In this document: one piece after another, positions 8,485 to 16,887 of the stretch | Layout of the letters: the number at the start of each line of letters is the position of its first letter | Numbering within the stretch: position 1 is the stretch's first letter | Source of the DNA: Metapseudomonas otitidis | GTDB lineage: Bacteria > Pseudomonadota > Gammaproteobacteria > Pseudomonadales > Pseudomonadaceae | Direction: 5' to 3' | DNA: 64,000 nucleotides | Assembly (NCBI RefSeq): GCF_900111835.1 | Contig: NZ_FOJP01000025.1 | Location: 25,730-89,729 of the forward strand | Translations under genes and position numbers: made by a program | The notes under the pieces: generated by a model | Seen by the model: the letters and a program-made list of their open reading frames with translations, nothing else | The model's database searches: none | What the model was told of the DNA's origin: nothing

Positions 8485-9689
8485 AGACGCTCTGGCACAA
8501 CGCCCACATCGCCACCCTGCGGGACGGGCGCTACTCCATCATCGAGCACGGCGCGCTGCTCACCGAAGGCGCGCTGATCCGCTGGGTCGGCCCGCTGGCC
8601 GAGGCCCCGGATACCGGCGATGCCAGGCGGGTCGACCTCGGTGGCGCCTGGGTCACCCCGGGGTTGATCGACTGCCACACCCACCTGGTGTTCGGTGGTG
8701 ACCGCAGCGCCGAGTTCGAGCAGCGCCTGGAGGGCGTCAGCTACGCCGAGATCGCCGCCCGGGGCGGTGGCATCGCCAGCACCGTGCGCGCCACCCGCGA
8801 GGCCAGCGAGGACGAACTGCTGGCCAGCGCGGTGACACGCGCCCGGCATCTGCTGCGAGACGGCGTCACCACCCTGGAGGTGAAGTCCGGCTACGGGCTG
8901 GACCTGGCCAGCGAGCGCAAGATGCTGCGGGTCGCCCGGCGCCTGGGCGAGGTGCTGCCGGTGACGGTGAAGACCACCTGTCTCGCCGCCCACGCCTTGC
9001 CGCCGGAATACGCCGGCCGCGCCGACGACTACATCGAGTTAGTCTGCACCGAGATCCTGCCGGCACTGGCCGCCGAGGGCCTGGTGGATGCGGTGGATGC
9101 CTTCTGCGAGCACCTGGCCTTCTCCCCGGCCCAGGTCGAGCGGGTGTTCCAGGTCGCGCGCGGACTGGGGTTGCCGGTGAAGCTGCACGCCGAACAGCTG
9201 TCGTCCCTGCATGGTTCCAGCCTGGCGGCGCGCTACGACGCCCTGTCGGCGGACCACCTGGAATACATGACCGAGGACGACGCCATCGCCATGGCCGATG
9301 CCGGCACCGTCGCCGTGCTGCTGCCGGGCGCCTTCTACCTGCTGCGCGAGACCCAGCTGCCGCCCATCGACGCCCTGCGTCGCCACGGCGTGACCATGGC
9401 GGTGGCCAGCGACCTCAACCCCGGTACCTCGCCGGCGCTGTCCCTGCGGCTGATGCTCAACATGGCCTGCACCGCGTTCCGCCTGACCCCGGAAGAGGCC
9501 CTGGCCGGCGTCACCCTAAACGCCGCCCGCGCCCTGGGCCTGGCCGAGCGCTGCGGCAGCCTGGAAGCAGGCAAGCTCGCCGACTTCGTCGCCTGGGACA
9601 TCCAGCGCCCGGCGGAGCTGGCCTATTGGCTCGGCGGCACCTTGCCCAACCGGGTGGTGCGCCACGGACAGGAGATCGACCTTGGATAA
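8481..9689 (+). CDS. hutI: Imidazolonepropionase HutI
   Basis: HutI hydrolyses 4-imidazolone-5-propionate to N-formimino-L-glutamate. It is a cytoplasmic metal-dependent amidohydrolase; the 402-residue length is typical. His66 and His68 in [13 protein letters not shown] form the N-terminal metal site. [20 protein letters not shown] and [10 protein letters not shown] carry the later metal and catalytic residues. Its ATG overlaps the stop of a 14-codon frame, and its own stop overlaps the TTG start of hutG by eight bases, so hutI and hutG are coupled. Confidence 0.97.
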   Translation: MKTLWHNAHIATLRDGRYSIIEHGALLTEGALIRWVGPLAEAPDTGDARRVDLGGAWVTPGLIDCHTHLVFGGDRSAEFEQRLEGVSYAEIAARGGGIASTVRATREASEDELLASAVTRARHLLRDGVTTLEVKSGYGLDLASERKMLRVARRLGEVLPVTVKTTCLAAHALPPEYAGRADDYIELVCTEILPALAAEGLVDAVDAFCEHLAFSPAQVERVFQVARGLGLPVKLHAEQLSSLHGSSLAARYDALSADHLEYMTEDDAIAMADAGTVAVLLPGAFYLLRETQLPPIDALRRHGVTMAVASDLNPGTSPALSLRLMLNMACTAFRLTPEEALAGVTLNAARALGLAERCGSLEAGKLADFVAWDIQRPAELAYWLGGTLPNRVVRHGQEIDLG

Positions 9690-10485
9690 CGTCCTCGACT
9701 TCACCCCCGGCCGCGTGCCGCTGCTGATCAGCATGCCGCACCCCGGCACCCGCCTGACCCCGGCGGTGGAGGCCGGCCTGAGCGATGCCGCGCGCTCGCT
9801 GATCGACACCGACTGGCACATCCCGCTGCTCTACGATTTCGCCGCCGAGCTGGGGGCCGCGACCCTGGCGGCGCGCTACTCGCGCTACGTCATCGACCTC
9901 AACCGCCCGGCGGACGACGCGCCGCTCTACGCCACCGCCACCACCGGCCTGTTCCCCGACGTGATGTTCGACGGCCAGCCGCTGTTCCGTGAAGGCGCGG
10001 CACCGTCCGCCGAAGAGCGCGCCGGCTACCTGGAACGCATCTGGACGCCGTACCACGGGCGCATCGCCGAGGAGCTGGCGCGGCTGAAGCGCGAGTTCGG
10101 TTATGCGCTGCTGTTCGACGCCCACTCCATCCGCGCCTTCATCCCCCGCCTGTTCGACGGCCACCTGCCGGACTTCAACCTCGGCACCAACGCCGGCGCC
10201 AGCTGCGACCCGGGCCTGGCCGATGCGCTGGTCAGCGTCTGCGCCCGCGCCGAGGGCTACAGCCATGTGCTCAACGGCCGCTTCAAGGGCGGCCACATCA
10301 CCCGCCACTACGGCCAGCCGGCCCAGCACATCCATGCCGTGCAACTGGAGCTGGCCCAGCGCACCTACATGAACGAAGAGGCACCTTTCGCCTTCCGCGA
10401 AGACCTTGCCGTCCCCACCCGCAAGGTCATCCGCCAGCTGCTGCTGGCGATGCTCGCCTGGGGGCGGGAGCGCTATGGGCGATAG
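9682..10485 (+). CDS. hutG: N-formylglutamate deformylase HutG
   Basis: HutG hydrolyses N-formyl-L-glutamate to glutamate and formate, completing the HutF/HutG branch typical of Pseudomonas. The 267-residue protein shows [16 protein letters not shown] near the N-terminus, [21 protein letters not shown] and [17 protein letters not shown], all features of the N-formylglutamate amidohydrolase family. It starts with TTG 9682, inside the end of hutI, behind CAGGAG at 9669-9674. It is the last gene of the operon; REP hairpins begin 13 bases after its stop. Confidence 0.96.
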   Translation: MDNVLDFTPGRVPLLISMPHPGTRLTPAVEAGLSDAARSLIDTDWHIPLLYDFAAELGAATLAARYSRYVIDLNRPADDAPLYATATTGLFPDVMFDGQPLFREGAAPSAEERAGYLERIWTPYHGRIAEELARLKREFGYALLFDAHSIRAFIPRLFDGHLPDFNLGTNAGASCDPGLADALVSVCARAEGYSHVLNGRFKGGHITRHYGQPAQHIHAVQLELAQRTYMNEEAPFAFREDLAVPTRKVIRQLLLAMLAWGRERYGR

Positions 10486-10497
10486 ACCCTGCACCAG

Positions 10498-10522
10498 GTA
10501 GCCCGGGCTTCAGCCCGGGGAG
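10498..10522 (+). repeat. REP element 1 (forward)
   Basis: GTAG followed by CCCGGGC-TTCA-GCCCGGG, a seven-base stem with a four-base loop. The 5' GTAG tetranucleotide next to a short GC palindrome is the hallmark of REP sequences recognised by RAYT transposases. With REP 2 it makes an inverted pair (BIME) just downstream of hutG. Confidence 0.88.
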
Positions 10523-10543
10523 GGGCGGGCACCTTCCACCTTT

Positions 10544-10565
10544 CCCGGGCTGAAGCCCGGGCTAC
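10544..10565 (-). repeat. REP element 2 (reverse)
   Basis: The same palindrome as REP 1 in the opposite orientation, ending in CTAC (GTAG on the minus strand). The 21-base spacer between REP 1 and REP 2 is different sequence, so this is a classic head-to-head REP pair. Confidence 0.88.
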
Positions 10566-10666
10566 GACGGATGCAGACGCTTCGGCGGGCCGTTCGGCCT
10601 CGAGCCGACAGAGCGCGGGTGGTCACCCTGCAAGGCTCTCCGGCCCCCTATCCGGACGTGCCATTC

Positions 10667-11203
10667 ATGGTGATGTATCGACGAGCCCGCCAAGCCGGGG
10701 GCTGCTACTTCCTTACCCTGGCGCTGGCAGATCGGCGAAGCGATCTGCTCGTGCGCCATGTCGATCTGTTGCGCGAAGCGATTCGCCAGGCCCGCTCGCG
10801 ACGGAGCTTTCGCCTCGATGCGATCGTTGTGCTGCCCGAGCACCTGCACATGGTGATGAGCCTGCCCGAAGGGGACGATGACTTCTCAAGCCGCATTGCG
10901 TCGATGAAGGCGGCCTTCGTCCGGGCGTTGCGTGCGCAGGGGCATCCCGTGAGACCCAACGCCAAGCGTGAGGCCGGGCTGTGGCAGCCTCGCTTCTGGG
11001 AGCACTTGCTACGGGACGAGAGGGATTTCGCTGCCCATGTCGACTACATCCACATCAATCCGCTCAAGCACGGCCTGGTCACACGGGTCGCCGACTGGCC
11101 GCATTCGAGTTTCCACCGTTACGTGCGGGAGGGCCTGTTACCGGCGGATTGGGCCGGGGGCGAGGAGAGCCGCATCACCGGAGCAGGCGAACGGCGTGCA
11201 TAG
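10667..11203 (+). CDS. REP-associated tyrosine transposase (RAYT, Y1/HUH family)
   Basis: A 178-residue single-domain transposase of the IS200/IS605-like Y1 group that cuts REP single strands beside GTAG. Seen features are the start MYRRARQAGGCYFLTLAL, the HUH-type motif PEHLHMVMSLPEGDDDFSSR (His-Leu-His), GLWQPRFWEHLLRDERDF, and the putative nucleophile tyrosine in HVDYIHINPLKHGLV. The start chosen (ATG 10667; ATG 10673 is also possible) matches the usual RAYT N-terminus; the longer frame from 10571 adds unrelated sequence. It stands alone, bracketed by two REPs on each side, and is probably domesticated rather than a mobile IS. Confidence 0.88.
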   Translation: MVMYRRARQAGGCYFLTLALADRRSDLLVRHVDLLREAIRQARSRRSFRLDAIVVLPEHLHMVMSLPEGDDDFSSRIASMKAAFVRALRAQGHPVRPNAKREAGLWQPRFWEHLLRDERDFAAHVDYIHINPLKHGLVTRVADWPHSSFHRYVREGLLPADWAGGEESRITGAGERRA

Positions 11204-11230
11204 CCAGGAGTGTTGTGTGAGGTGCACGGA

Positions 11231-11254
11231 CTCCCGGGCTGAAGCCCGGGCTAC
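11231..11254 (-). repeat. REP element 3 (reverse)
   Basis: CCCGGGC-TGAA-GCCCGGG followed by CTAC, the minus-strand form of the same REP, 27 bases after the RAYT stop codon. Confidence 0.85.
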
Positions 11255-11296
11255 GGGGGCGCTCCCTTGTGCCGGTGGTGCAGGCTGGGAGCTGGT

Positions 11297-11323
11297 GTAG
11301 CCCGGACTTCAGTCCGGGAGGAG
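11297..11323 (+). repeat. REP element 4 (forward, compensated variant)
   Basis: GTAG then CCCGGAC-TTCA-GTCCGGG. Compared with REP 1, one G-C stem pair has become A-T on both arms, so the hairpin is kept. It closes the cassette downstream of the RAYT gene. Confidence 0.85.
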
Positions 11324-11342
11324 CGAGGCACAACGGCCGGGA

Positions 11343-11774
11343 TCACTCCCAACTGAGGCGGGCGAGCTTCCAGTCGCCGTCGTCCCGCCACCATTCGAGC
11401 TTCACGGCGTATTGGCGGGCGGCGTCGGGGATGAGGCCTTCGGCGCCGGTGAGGGCGACGCGGGCGTCGGTGTGGCCCTTCTCGCGGTAGGTGGGGTCGA
11501 GGCGGCTGTCCTGGCTCAGGGCGATAATCGCGATGTTCTTGTGGCGCATGAACAGCAGCGCCATGGTGCGCCGTGCCCATTCACGGTCGTTGCCATCGGC
11601 GGTGGTGAACTGCGGGTGCAGCTGCTTCATCACCGCGCCGGTGTCCTTCGCTTCCAGGTTGGCCTGCAGGGCCTTGACCGCTGCCTCCAGCTCGGCGGCC
11701 GGGTCTTCGCGGCCGCAACCGGCGAGCAGGGCCAGGAACAGTACGATCGGTAGGGTGAACAGCCTCGCTGACAT
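11343..11774 (-). CDS. Small lipoprotein of unknown function
   Basis: A 143-residue protein with a lipoprotein signal: basic start MSARLF, hydrophobic stretch and lipobox LLAGC with Cys20 as the lipidation site. The mature part begins with a charged helix (EDPAAELEAAVKALQANLEAKD) followed by beta-rich sequence ending ARQYAVKLEWWRDDGDWKLA. The helix-plus-sheet pattern is reminiscent of small NTF2-like periplasmic proteins, but I cannot assign a function. Asp follows Gly-Arg-Glu after the lipid cysteine, not directly at +2, so outer-membrane targeting by Lol is expected. It diverges from pip across about 95 bases. Confidence 0.8.
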   Translation of the reverse strand: MSARLFTLPIVLFLALLAGCGREDPAAELEAAVKALQANLEAKDTGAVMKQLHPQFTTADGNDREWARRTMALLFMRHKNIAIIALSQDSRLDPTYREKGHTDARVALTGAEGLIPDAARQYAVKLEWWRDDGDWKLARLSWE

Positions 11775-11869
11775 ATTCGAACTCCATTTCCCTCGTTTAT
11801 GATGCCGGGCACATTAGGCGGCGGATGTCCCGGGGGGCATTGGCCTAGAGCACAGAATCGGAGCCCAGC

Positions 11870-12844
11870 ATGCTGACTTTGTATCCGGAAATTAAGCCCT
11901 ACGCCCGCCACGAACTGGCTGTGGACGAACCGCATGTGCTCTACATCGACGAGAGCGGCACCCCCGACGGCCTGCCGGTGGTGTTCATCCACGGCGGCCC
12001 GGGCGCCGGCTGCGATGCCCTGAGCCGGCGCTTCTTCGACCCGACCCTGTACCGCATCGTCACCTTCGACCAACGTGGCTGTGGACGCTCAACCCCCCAC
12101 GCCAGCCTGGAGAACAACACCACCTGGGACCTGGTCGCCGACCTCGAACGCATCCGCGAGCACCTGGGCATCGACCGTTGGGTGCTGTTCGGCGGCTCCT
12201 GGGGCTCCACCCTGTCGCTGGCCTACGCCCAGGCCCACCCGGACCGGGTGCGGGCACTGATCCTGCGGGGCATCTTCCTGTGCCGTCCCCAGGAACTGAA
12301 GTGGTTCTACCAGGAGGGCGCGAGCCGTCTGTTCCCCGACTACTGGGAGGACTACCTGGCACCGATCCCGGCGGACGAGCAGGACGACCTGATCCAGGCC
12401 TTCTACAAGCGCCTCATCGGCACCGACCAGATCGCCCAGATGCACGCGGCCAAAGCCTGGTCCACCTGGGAAGGCCGCACCGCCACCCTGCGCCCCAGCG
12501 CCTCGGTGGTGGAGCGCTTCAGCGAGCCGATGCGCGCGCTGTCCATCGCCCGCATCGAGTGCCACTACTTCGTCAACAACGCCTTCCTCGAACCCAACCA
12601 GCTGCTGCGCGACATGCCGCGCATCGCCCACCTGCCGGGGGTGATCGTGCACGGTCGCTATGACGCCATCTGCCCCCTGGAGAACGCCTGGGAGCTGCAC
12701 AAGGCCTGGCCCAACAGCGAGCTGCAGATCGTCCGCGACGCCGGCCACGCTGCCTCCGAAGCGGGCATCACCGATGCCCTGCTGCGCGCCACGGACAGCA
12801 TCGCCCGCCGCCTGCTGGACCTGCCGCCGGAAGAGGAAGCCTGA
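11870..12844 (+). CDS. pip: Proline iminopeptidase
   Basis: This alpha/beta hydrolase releases N-terminal proline from peptides. The 324-residue length is usual for the family. HGGPGAGCD (from residue 41) forms the oxyanion hole; Ser110 in GGSWGS is the nucleophile; Asp265 in HGRYDAICP and His293 in DAGHAAS complete the triad. [13 protein letters not shown] is a strong family signature. The protein has no signal peptide and is cytoplasmic. Its stop overlaps the dtd start by one base (TGATG), so the two are co-translated. Confidence 0.96.
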   Translation: MLTLYPEIKPYARHELAVDEPHVLYIDESGTPDGLPVVFIHGGPGAGCDALSRRFFDPTLYRIVTFDQRGCGRSTPHASLENNTTWDLVADLERIREHLGIDRWVLFGGSWGSTLSLAYAQAHPDRVRALILRGIFLCRPQELKWFYQEGASRLFPDYWEDYLAPIPADEQDDLIQAFYKRLIGTDQIAQMHAAKAWSTWEGRTATLRPSASVVERFSEPMRALSIARIECHYFVNNAFLEPNQLLRDMPRIAHLPGVIVHGRYDAICPLENAWELHKAWPNSELQIVRDAGHAASEAGITDALLRATDSIARRLLDLPPEEEA

Positions 12845-13281
12845 TGAAGGCGCTGCTGCAACGGGTCTCCGCTGCCCGGGTGGACGTCGCCGGGGAGACC
12901 GTCGGCGCCATCGACCGCGGCCTGCTGGTGCTGGTGGGCGTCGAGCCCCAGGACACCGAGGCCAGCGCCGACAAGCTGCTGCACAAGCTGCTCAACTACC
13001 GCGTGTTCAGCGATGCCGAGGGGAAGATGAACCTGTCCCTCGGTGCCGTGGAGGGCGGCCTGCTGCTGGTCTCGCAGTTCACCCTGGCCGCCGACACCCG
13101 CAGCGGCCTGCGCCCGAGTTTCTCCAGCGCCGCGCCGCCGGCCCAGGGCGAGCGCCTGTTCGACTACCTGGTGGCGCGGGCCCGTGCCCAGCACGCCCAG
13201 GTCGCCACCGGGCGCTTCGGCGCCGACATGCAGGTGCACCTGGTCAACGACGGCCCGGTCACCTTCCTGCTGGAAAGCTGA
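12844..13281 (+). CDS. dtd: D-aminoacyl-tRNA deacylase
   Basis: Dtd hydrolyses D-amino acids mischarged on tRNA (for example D-Tyr-tRNA), preventing their use in translation. The 145-residue protein has both diagnostic motifs: SQFTLAAD (from Ser77) and NDGPVT (Gly137-Pro138, the cross-subunit Gly-cisPro motif of the dimer). It is coupled to pip. In P. aeruginosa, as I recall, pip-dtd is followed by opgGH; here an amino acid ABC transporter comes next. Confidence 0.96.
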   Translation: MKALLQRVSAARVDVAGETVGAIDRGLLVLVGVEPQDTEASADKLLHKLLNYRVFSDAEGKMNLSLGAVEGGLLLVSQFTLAADTRSGLRPSFSSAAPPAQGERLFDYLVARARAQHAQVATGRFGADMQVHLVNDGPVTFLLES

Positions 13282-13438
13282 GCCCGCTTCGCTCCGCGCC
13301 GCCTGTCCGATAGTGGCGTGCTTGTTGCTTCGGGTTGACTCGCCATCCACGGTCCGGGCGGTTAGGATTTCGCGCCATGCCCGTCGGGTCCGTGGGCGCC
13401 GCTTCACACAATAACGATCTGCCCTGTCAGGAGTAAGA

Positions 13439-14230
13439 ATGAAGAAGCTTCTCGCATCCCTGTTGCTCTCCGCCTGCGCCTTCACCGGCCTGGCCCACGC
13501 CGGCGTCGTCGATGACGCGGTCAAGCGCGGCACCCTGCGGGTCGGCATGGACCCGACCTACATGCCCTTCGAAATGACCAACAAGCGCGGCGAAATCATC
13601 GGCTTCGAAGTGGACCTGCTCAAGGCCATGTCCAAGGCCATGGGCGTGAAGCTGGAGCTGGTGTCCACCAGCTACGACGGCATCATCCCGGCTCTGCTGA
13701 CCGACAAGTTCGACATGATCGGCTCCGGCATGACCCTGACCCAGGAGCGCAACCTGCGCATCAACTTCTCCGAGCCCTTCATCGTGGTCGGCCAGACCCT
13801 GCTGATCCGCAAGGACCTGGAAGGCAAGATCAAGTCCTACAAGGACCTCAACGACGGCCAGTACCGCATCACCTCCAAGATCGGCACCACCGGCGAGATG
13901 GTCGCCAAGAAGCTGATCGCCAAGGCCCAGTACCACGGCTTCGACAACGAGCAGGAAGCGGTGATGGACGTGGTCAACGGCAAGGCCGATGCCTTCATCT
14001 ACGACGCCCCCTACAACGTGGTTGCGGTGAACAAGGCCGGCGCCGGCAAGCTGGTGTACCTGGAAGAGCCCTTCACCTACGAGCCCCTGGCCTTCGGCCT
14101 GAAGAAGGGTGACTACGACAGCATCAACTGGATCAACAACTGGCTGCACCAGATCCAGAAGGACGGCACCTACGATCGCATCCATGCCAAGTGGTTCAAG
14201 AACACCGCCTGGCTGAAGGACATGGAATAA
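13439..14230 (+). CDS. Polar amino acid ABC transporter, substrate-binding protein
   Basis: A 263-residue periplasmic solute-binding protein of the SBP_bac_3 family. A signal peptide is seen at residues 1-21 (MKKLLASLLLSACAFTGLAHA). The mature domain begins with the typical GTLRVGMDPTYMPFEMTNKR and contains SYDGIIPALLTDKFDMIGSG and SEPFIVVGQTLLIRK. It captures an amino acid and delivers it to the permease and ATPase encoded next. The ribosome site is CAGGAG. A strong hairpin with T-run separates it from the permease, so the binding protein is probably made in excess. Confidence 0.92.
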   Translation: MKKLLASLLLSACAFTGLAHAGVVDDAVKRGTLRVGMDPTYMPFEMTNKRGEIIGFEVDLLKAMSKAMGVKLELVSTSYDGIIPALLTDKFDMIGSGMTLTQERNLRINFSEPFIVVGQTLLIRKDLEGKIKSYKDLNDGQYRITSKIGTTGEMVAKKLIAKAQYHGFDNEQEAVMDVVNGKADAFIYDAPYNVVAVNKAGAGKLVYLEEPFTYEPLAFGLKKGDYDSINWINNWLHQIQKDGTYDRIHAKWFKNTAWLKDME

Positions 14231-14254
14231 CGGGACGCGCTCCCCGCTGTACGC

Positions 14255-14290
14255 GACAGGTCCGGCCCACGAGGCCGGACCTGTCTTTTT
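14255..14290 (+). terminator. Intrinsic terminator/attenuator after the binding-protein gene
   Basis: A 13-base perfect stem (GACAGGTCCGGCC with GGCCGGACCTGTC) and a five-base loop, followed by TTTTT. It sits between the binding protein and the permease of one ABC system, so partial read-through would give the usual high ratio of binding protein to membrane components. Confidence 0.85.
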
Positions 14291-14324
14291 CGCCCCCCAG
14301 GCATCGCCATGAGCGAGACCCATC

Positions 14325-15287
14325 GTGACTAGAAAACACCGCCGTACCTGGCCCTGGCACCTGCTGACGGGCCTGATCCTGCTGGTGGTCGCCTACGGCC
14401 TCTGGTACTCCACCTCCCTGATTTCCTACGAGTGGCGCTGGAACCGGGTGCCGCAGTATTTCGCCTACCAGGCCGAAGAGGCCCAGCGCGCGGCCGACTA
14501 CGCGCGGGTCGAGGCCATTGCCGAGGAAGGCGCCAACGCCCGGGTGACCCTGGTCACCGAGGGCGGCGAGGAGCAACAGCTGCAGGTGGCCAAGGACAGC
14601 CTGCAGGTCAGCCAGGGCGACGACCTCTCCGAAGGCGACGTGGTCGGCGTGACCCGCCACTGGGCCGCCGGCCCGCTGCTCTGGGGCCTCTGGACCACCC
14701 TGTGGATATCCGTGCTTTCCGGCGCGCTGGGGCTGGTGATCGGCCTTTTCACCGGGCTCTGCCGGCTGTCGCAGAACCCCACCCTGCGCGACCTCTCCAC
14801 CGTGTACGTCGAGCTGGTGCGGGGCACCCCGCTGCTGGTGCAGATCTTCATCTTCTACTTCTTCATCGGCACCGTGCTGGACCTCTCCCGGGAGTTCGCC
14901 GGCGTCGCCGCCCTGGCGCTGTTCACCGGGGCCTACGTGGGCGAGATCGTCCGCGCCGGCGTGCAGTCCATCGCCCGTGGGCAGAACGAGGCCGCGCGTT
15001 CCCTCGGCCTCACCGGCGGCCAGTCGATGCGCTACGTGATCCTGCCCCAGGCGTTCAAGCGCGTGCTGCCGCCGCTGGCCGGGCAGTTCATCAGCCTGGT
15101 GAAGGACACTTCGCTGGTGTCGGTGATCGCCATCACCGAGCTGACCAAGAGCGGCCGCGAGGCGATCACCACCTCGTTCTCCACCTTCGAGATCTGGTTC
15201 TGCGTCGCCGCGTTGTACCTGGTCATCAACCTGCCGCTGTCGCAGATCGCCAACCGACTGGAGCGGAGGCTCGGGAAAAGTGATTGA
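14325..15287 (+). CDS. Polar amino acid ABC transporter, permease
   Basis: A 320-residue inner-membrane permease of the His/Glu/Gln/Arg family. It has an N-terminal helix ([18 protein letters not shown]), then an acidic non-membrane insert (about residues 45-110) before the conserved permease core with further helices. The EAA-like cytoplasmic loop [20 protein letters not shown] contacts the ATPase. The start GTG 14325 is preceded by a seven-codon frame starting at ATG 14309 that ends over this start. The stop overlaps the ATPase start by eight bases. The N-terminal insert is longer than in minimal HisM/GlnP permeases. Confidence 0.9.
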   Translation: MTRKHRRTWPWHLLTGLILLVVAYGLWYSTSLISYEWRWNRVPQYFAYQAEEAQRAADYARVEAIAEEGANARVTLVTEGGEEQQLQVAKDSLQVSQGDDLSEGDVVGVTRHWAAGPLLWGLWTTLWISVLSGALGLVIGLFTGLCRLSQNPTLRDLSTVYVELVRGTPLLVQIFIFYFFIGTVLDLSREFAGVAALALFTGAYVGEIVRAGVQSIARGQNEAARSLGLTGGQSMRYVILPQAFKRVLPPLAGQFISLVKDTSLVSVIAITELTKSGREAITTSFSTFEIWFCVAALYLVINLPLSQIANRLERRLGKSD

Positions 15288-16014
15288 AGTCCGCAACCTG
15301 ATGAAAGTCTTCGACGCCCGTGGCCAGGAAGTGCGCGCCGTCGACGACGTGACCACCTCGGTCAAGCGCGGCGAGGTGGTGGTGGTGATCGGCCCCTCCG
15401 GCTCCGGCAAGTCCACCTTCCTGCGCTGCCTCAACGGCCTGGAGGAACTGGACGCGGGCTCGGTGAGCATCGACGGCGTCGACCTGGCCAACCCGAAGAC
15501 CGATGTGAATGCCTACCGCCGCGAAGTCGGCATGGTGTTCCAGCACTTCAACCTGTTCCCGCATATGACCGTGCTGGAGAACCTGTGCCTGGCGCAGAAG
15601 GTGGTGCGCAAGCGCGGCAAGGCCGAGCGCGAGGAGAAGGCCCGGGCGCTGCTGGCCAAGGTGGGCATCGCCCAGAAGGCCGGCGAGTACCCCTCGCGCC
15701 TGTCCGGCGGCCAGCAGCAGCGCGTGGCCATTGCCCGGGCGCTGTGCATGGAGCCGAAGGTGATGCTGTTCGACGAGCCCACCTCGGCGCTGGACCCGGA
15801 GATGGTCGGCGAGGTGCTGGACGTGATGAAGCAACTGGCCCAGGAGGGCATGACCATGGTCTGCGTCACCCACGAGATGGGCTTCGCCCGCGAGGTGGCC
15901 GACCGGGTGCTGTTCTTCGACCATGGCAAGTTGCTGGAGGACGCGCCGCCGGCGCAGTTCTTCGACCAGCCCCGGGACCCGCGTGCGCAGGCGTTCCTCA
16001 GGCAGGTGCTGTAA
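15280..16014 (+). CDS. Polar amino acid ABC transporter, ATP-binding protein
   Basis: A 244-residue cytoplasmic ATPase of the GlnQ/HisP type. Walker A is GPSGSGKST (about residues 38-46), the Q-loop lies in [16 protein letters not shown], the signature is LSGGQQQR, Walker B is [13 protein letters not shown], and the H-loop is VTHEMGF. It begins at GTG 15280 inside the permease gene and ends the operon at a terminator eight bases after its stop. Substrate is not determinable from sequence; acidic or polar amino acids are typical. Confidence 0.95.
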   Translation: MIEVRNLMKVFDARGQEVRAVDDVTTSVKRGEVVVVIGPSGSGKSTFLRCLNGLEELDAGSVSIDGVDLANPKTDVNAYRREVGMVFQHFNLFPHMTVLENLCLAQKVVRKRGKAEREEKARALLAKVGIAQKAGEYPSRLSGGQQQRVAIARALCMEPKVMLFDEPTSALDPEMVGEVLDVMKQLAQEGMTMVCVTHEMGFAREVADRVLFFDHGKLLEDAPPAQFFDQPRDPRAQAFLRQVL

Positions 16015-16022
16015 GGGAATGG

Positions 16023-16047
16023 AAAGGGCCGCGATGCGGCCCTTTTT
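16023..16047 (+). terminator. Intrinsic terminator of the ABC transporter operon
   Basis: AAAGGGCCGC and GCGGCCCTTT form a ten-base perfect stem with a GAT loop; the T-run TTTTT overlaps the stem end. Confidence 0.9.
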
Positions 16048-16409
16048 CTTTGGATTTGAGGGTGGCGCGCACACCGAAGTGATGGGGGCGCCTAAGGTGG
16101 GGCGGGGATGAGTGCCCCTTCAGGAGGCCGAGCGGAGTCGTCGTGGAAGGGGTTGAGCGACATGGATGTCGCGAGAGCGCTGCCGGGCCAGGGATGGCCC
16201 GTCAGCGCGTGCCCCTGGAACGATGATGCAGCGAGGGGAGTCCCGCGAAGCGGGACCCGTATGCTGGGGCGAGCCTTTTTGGTTTCTTTTTTGTGGGCGG
16301 CATCCCGACGACTGAAAAAAGAAACTCGCCAGGCAAGGCGAAACAGGGGACGTCCGCAGAACGCGAAAACCAGCCTGGGTTGACGTCTCGTGCGCACGCC
16401 AGATTCGGC
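16046..16409. other. Non-coding, hairpin-rich region of about 360 bases
   Basis: No convincing gene. It contains a short hairpin GTCCCGC-GAA-GCGGGAC at 16240-16256 and a long imperfect inverted repeat: GGCGAG at 16268 and GTTTCTTTTTT at 16282-16292 pair with AAAAAAGAAAC at 16315-16325 and CTCGCC at 16325-16330. Poly-T then poly-A tracts stand out against the GC-rich background. Stretches like this (a GGTTTCTTTTTT / AAAAAAGAAAC pair near GCGAG/CTCGC) recall dispersed intergenic repeats of some Pseudomonas; the copy number here cannot be judged from one window. Confidence 0.55.
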
Positions 16410-16832
16410 TCAATGCAAAGGCACCGCCGCCTGCAATTCGTTGTCCTCCAGCCAGTCCTGCGCCAGTTCCCTCAGGCGGGCCGCTTCGAAGTGGTGCCAG
16501 GCTTCCAGCAGCACCGGGTATTCCATCAGCACGTGGCGGAAGGCACGGGCCGGTTTGCGGCCGGCCAGGGCCTGTTGCAGGGCGGTGTAGGCGTGGGGGT
16601 GGACGACTTCGTGGAGGAATTCCTCCATCAGCCGCAGCTCGTCTCCGTGGGTGAGGGGTTCCACCAGCAGGAAGCGCTCCGGCTCTTCGCGCAGGAGGGT
16701 TTCCAGCTGGGGGTCGGCATCCTCTTCGGGGATCAGCAGGACCTTGCCGGTGAGCAGGTCCAGGTAGTGGTCCAGGCCCTCGGTGGAGAGGGCGAAGGCC
16801 AGTTGGTCGAGGTCGATGGTCAGGGGGCGCAT
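16410..16832 (-). CDS. UPF0158 family protein
   Basis: A 140-residue acidic cytoplasmic protein of the UPF0158 family, whose function is unknown. Typical features are the N-terminal LDQLAFALSTEGLDHYLDLLTGKVLLI and the later sequence around FRHVLMEYPVLLEAWHHFE, followed by LAQDWLEDN near the C-terminus. It lies downstream of the two chemoreceptor genes on the same strand, about 55 bases after the stop of the nearer one, as in P. aeruginosa near PA5072-PA5073. It may share their transcript. Confidence 0.85.
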   Translation of the reverse strand: MRPLTIDLDQLAFALSTEGLDHYLDLLTGKVLLIPEEDADPQLETLLREEPERFLLVEPLTHGDELRLMEEFLHEVVHPHAYTALQQALAGRKPARAFRHVLMEYPVLLEAWHHFEAARLRELAQDWLEDNELQAAVPLH

Positions 16833-16887
16833 GGCTCGGGCCTCGGCAAGGGGGAAGGCCCGATCCTACGCCCTCCGGCGGGCGGTG

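Noticed and set aside
10571..10666. N-terminal extension of the RAYT protein
   Set aside because: It begins just after REP 2, is Arg-rich without similarity to RAYTs, and the conserved start is at 10667 or 10673.
16108..16397. Short open frames in the non-coding region near 16.2 kb
   Set aside because: They overlap on both strands, span the hairpins and show no protein-like pattern.
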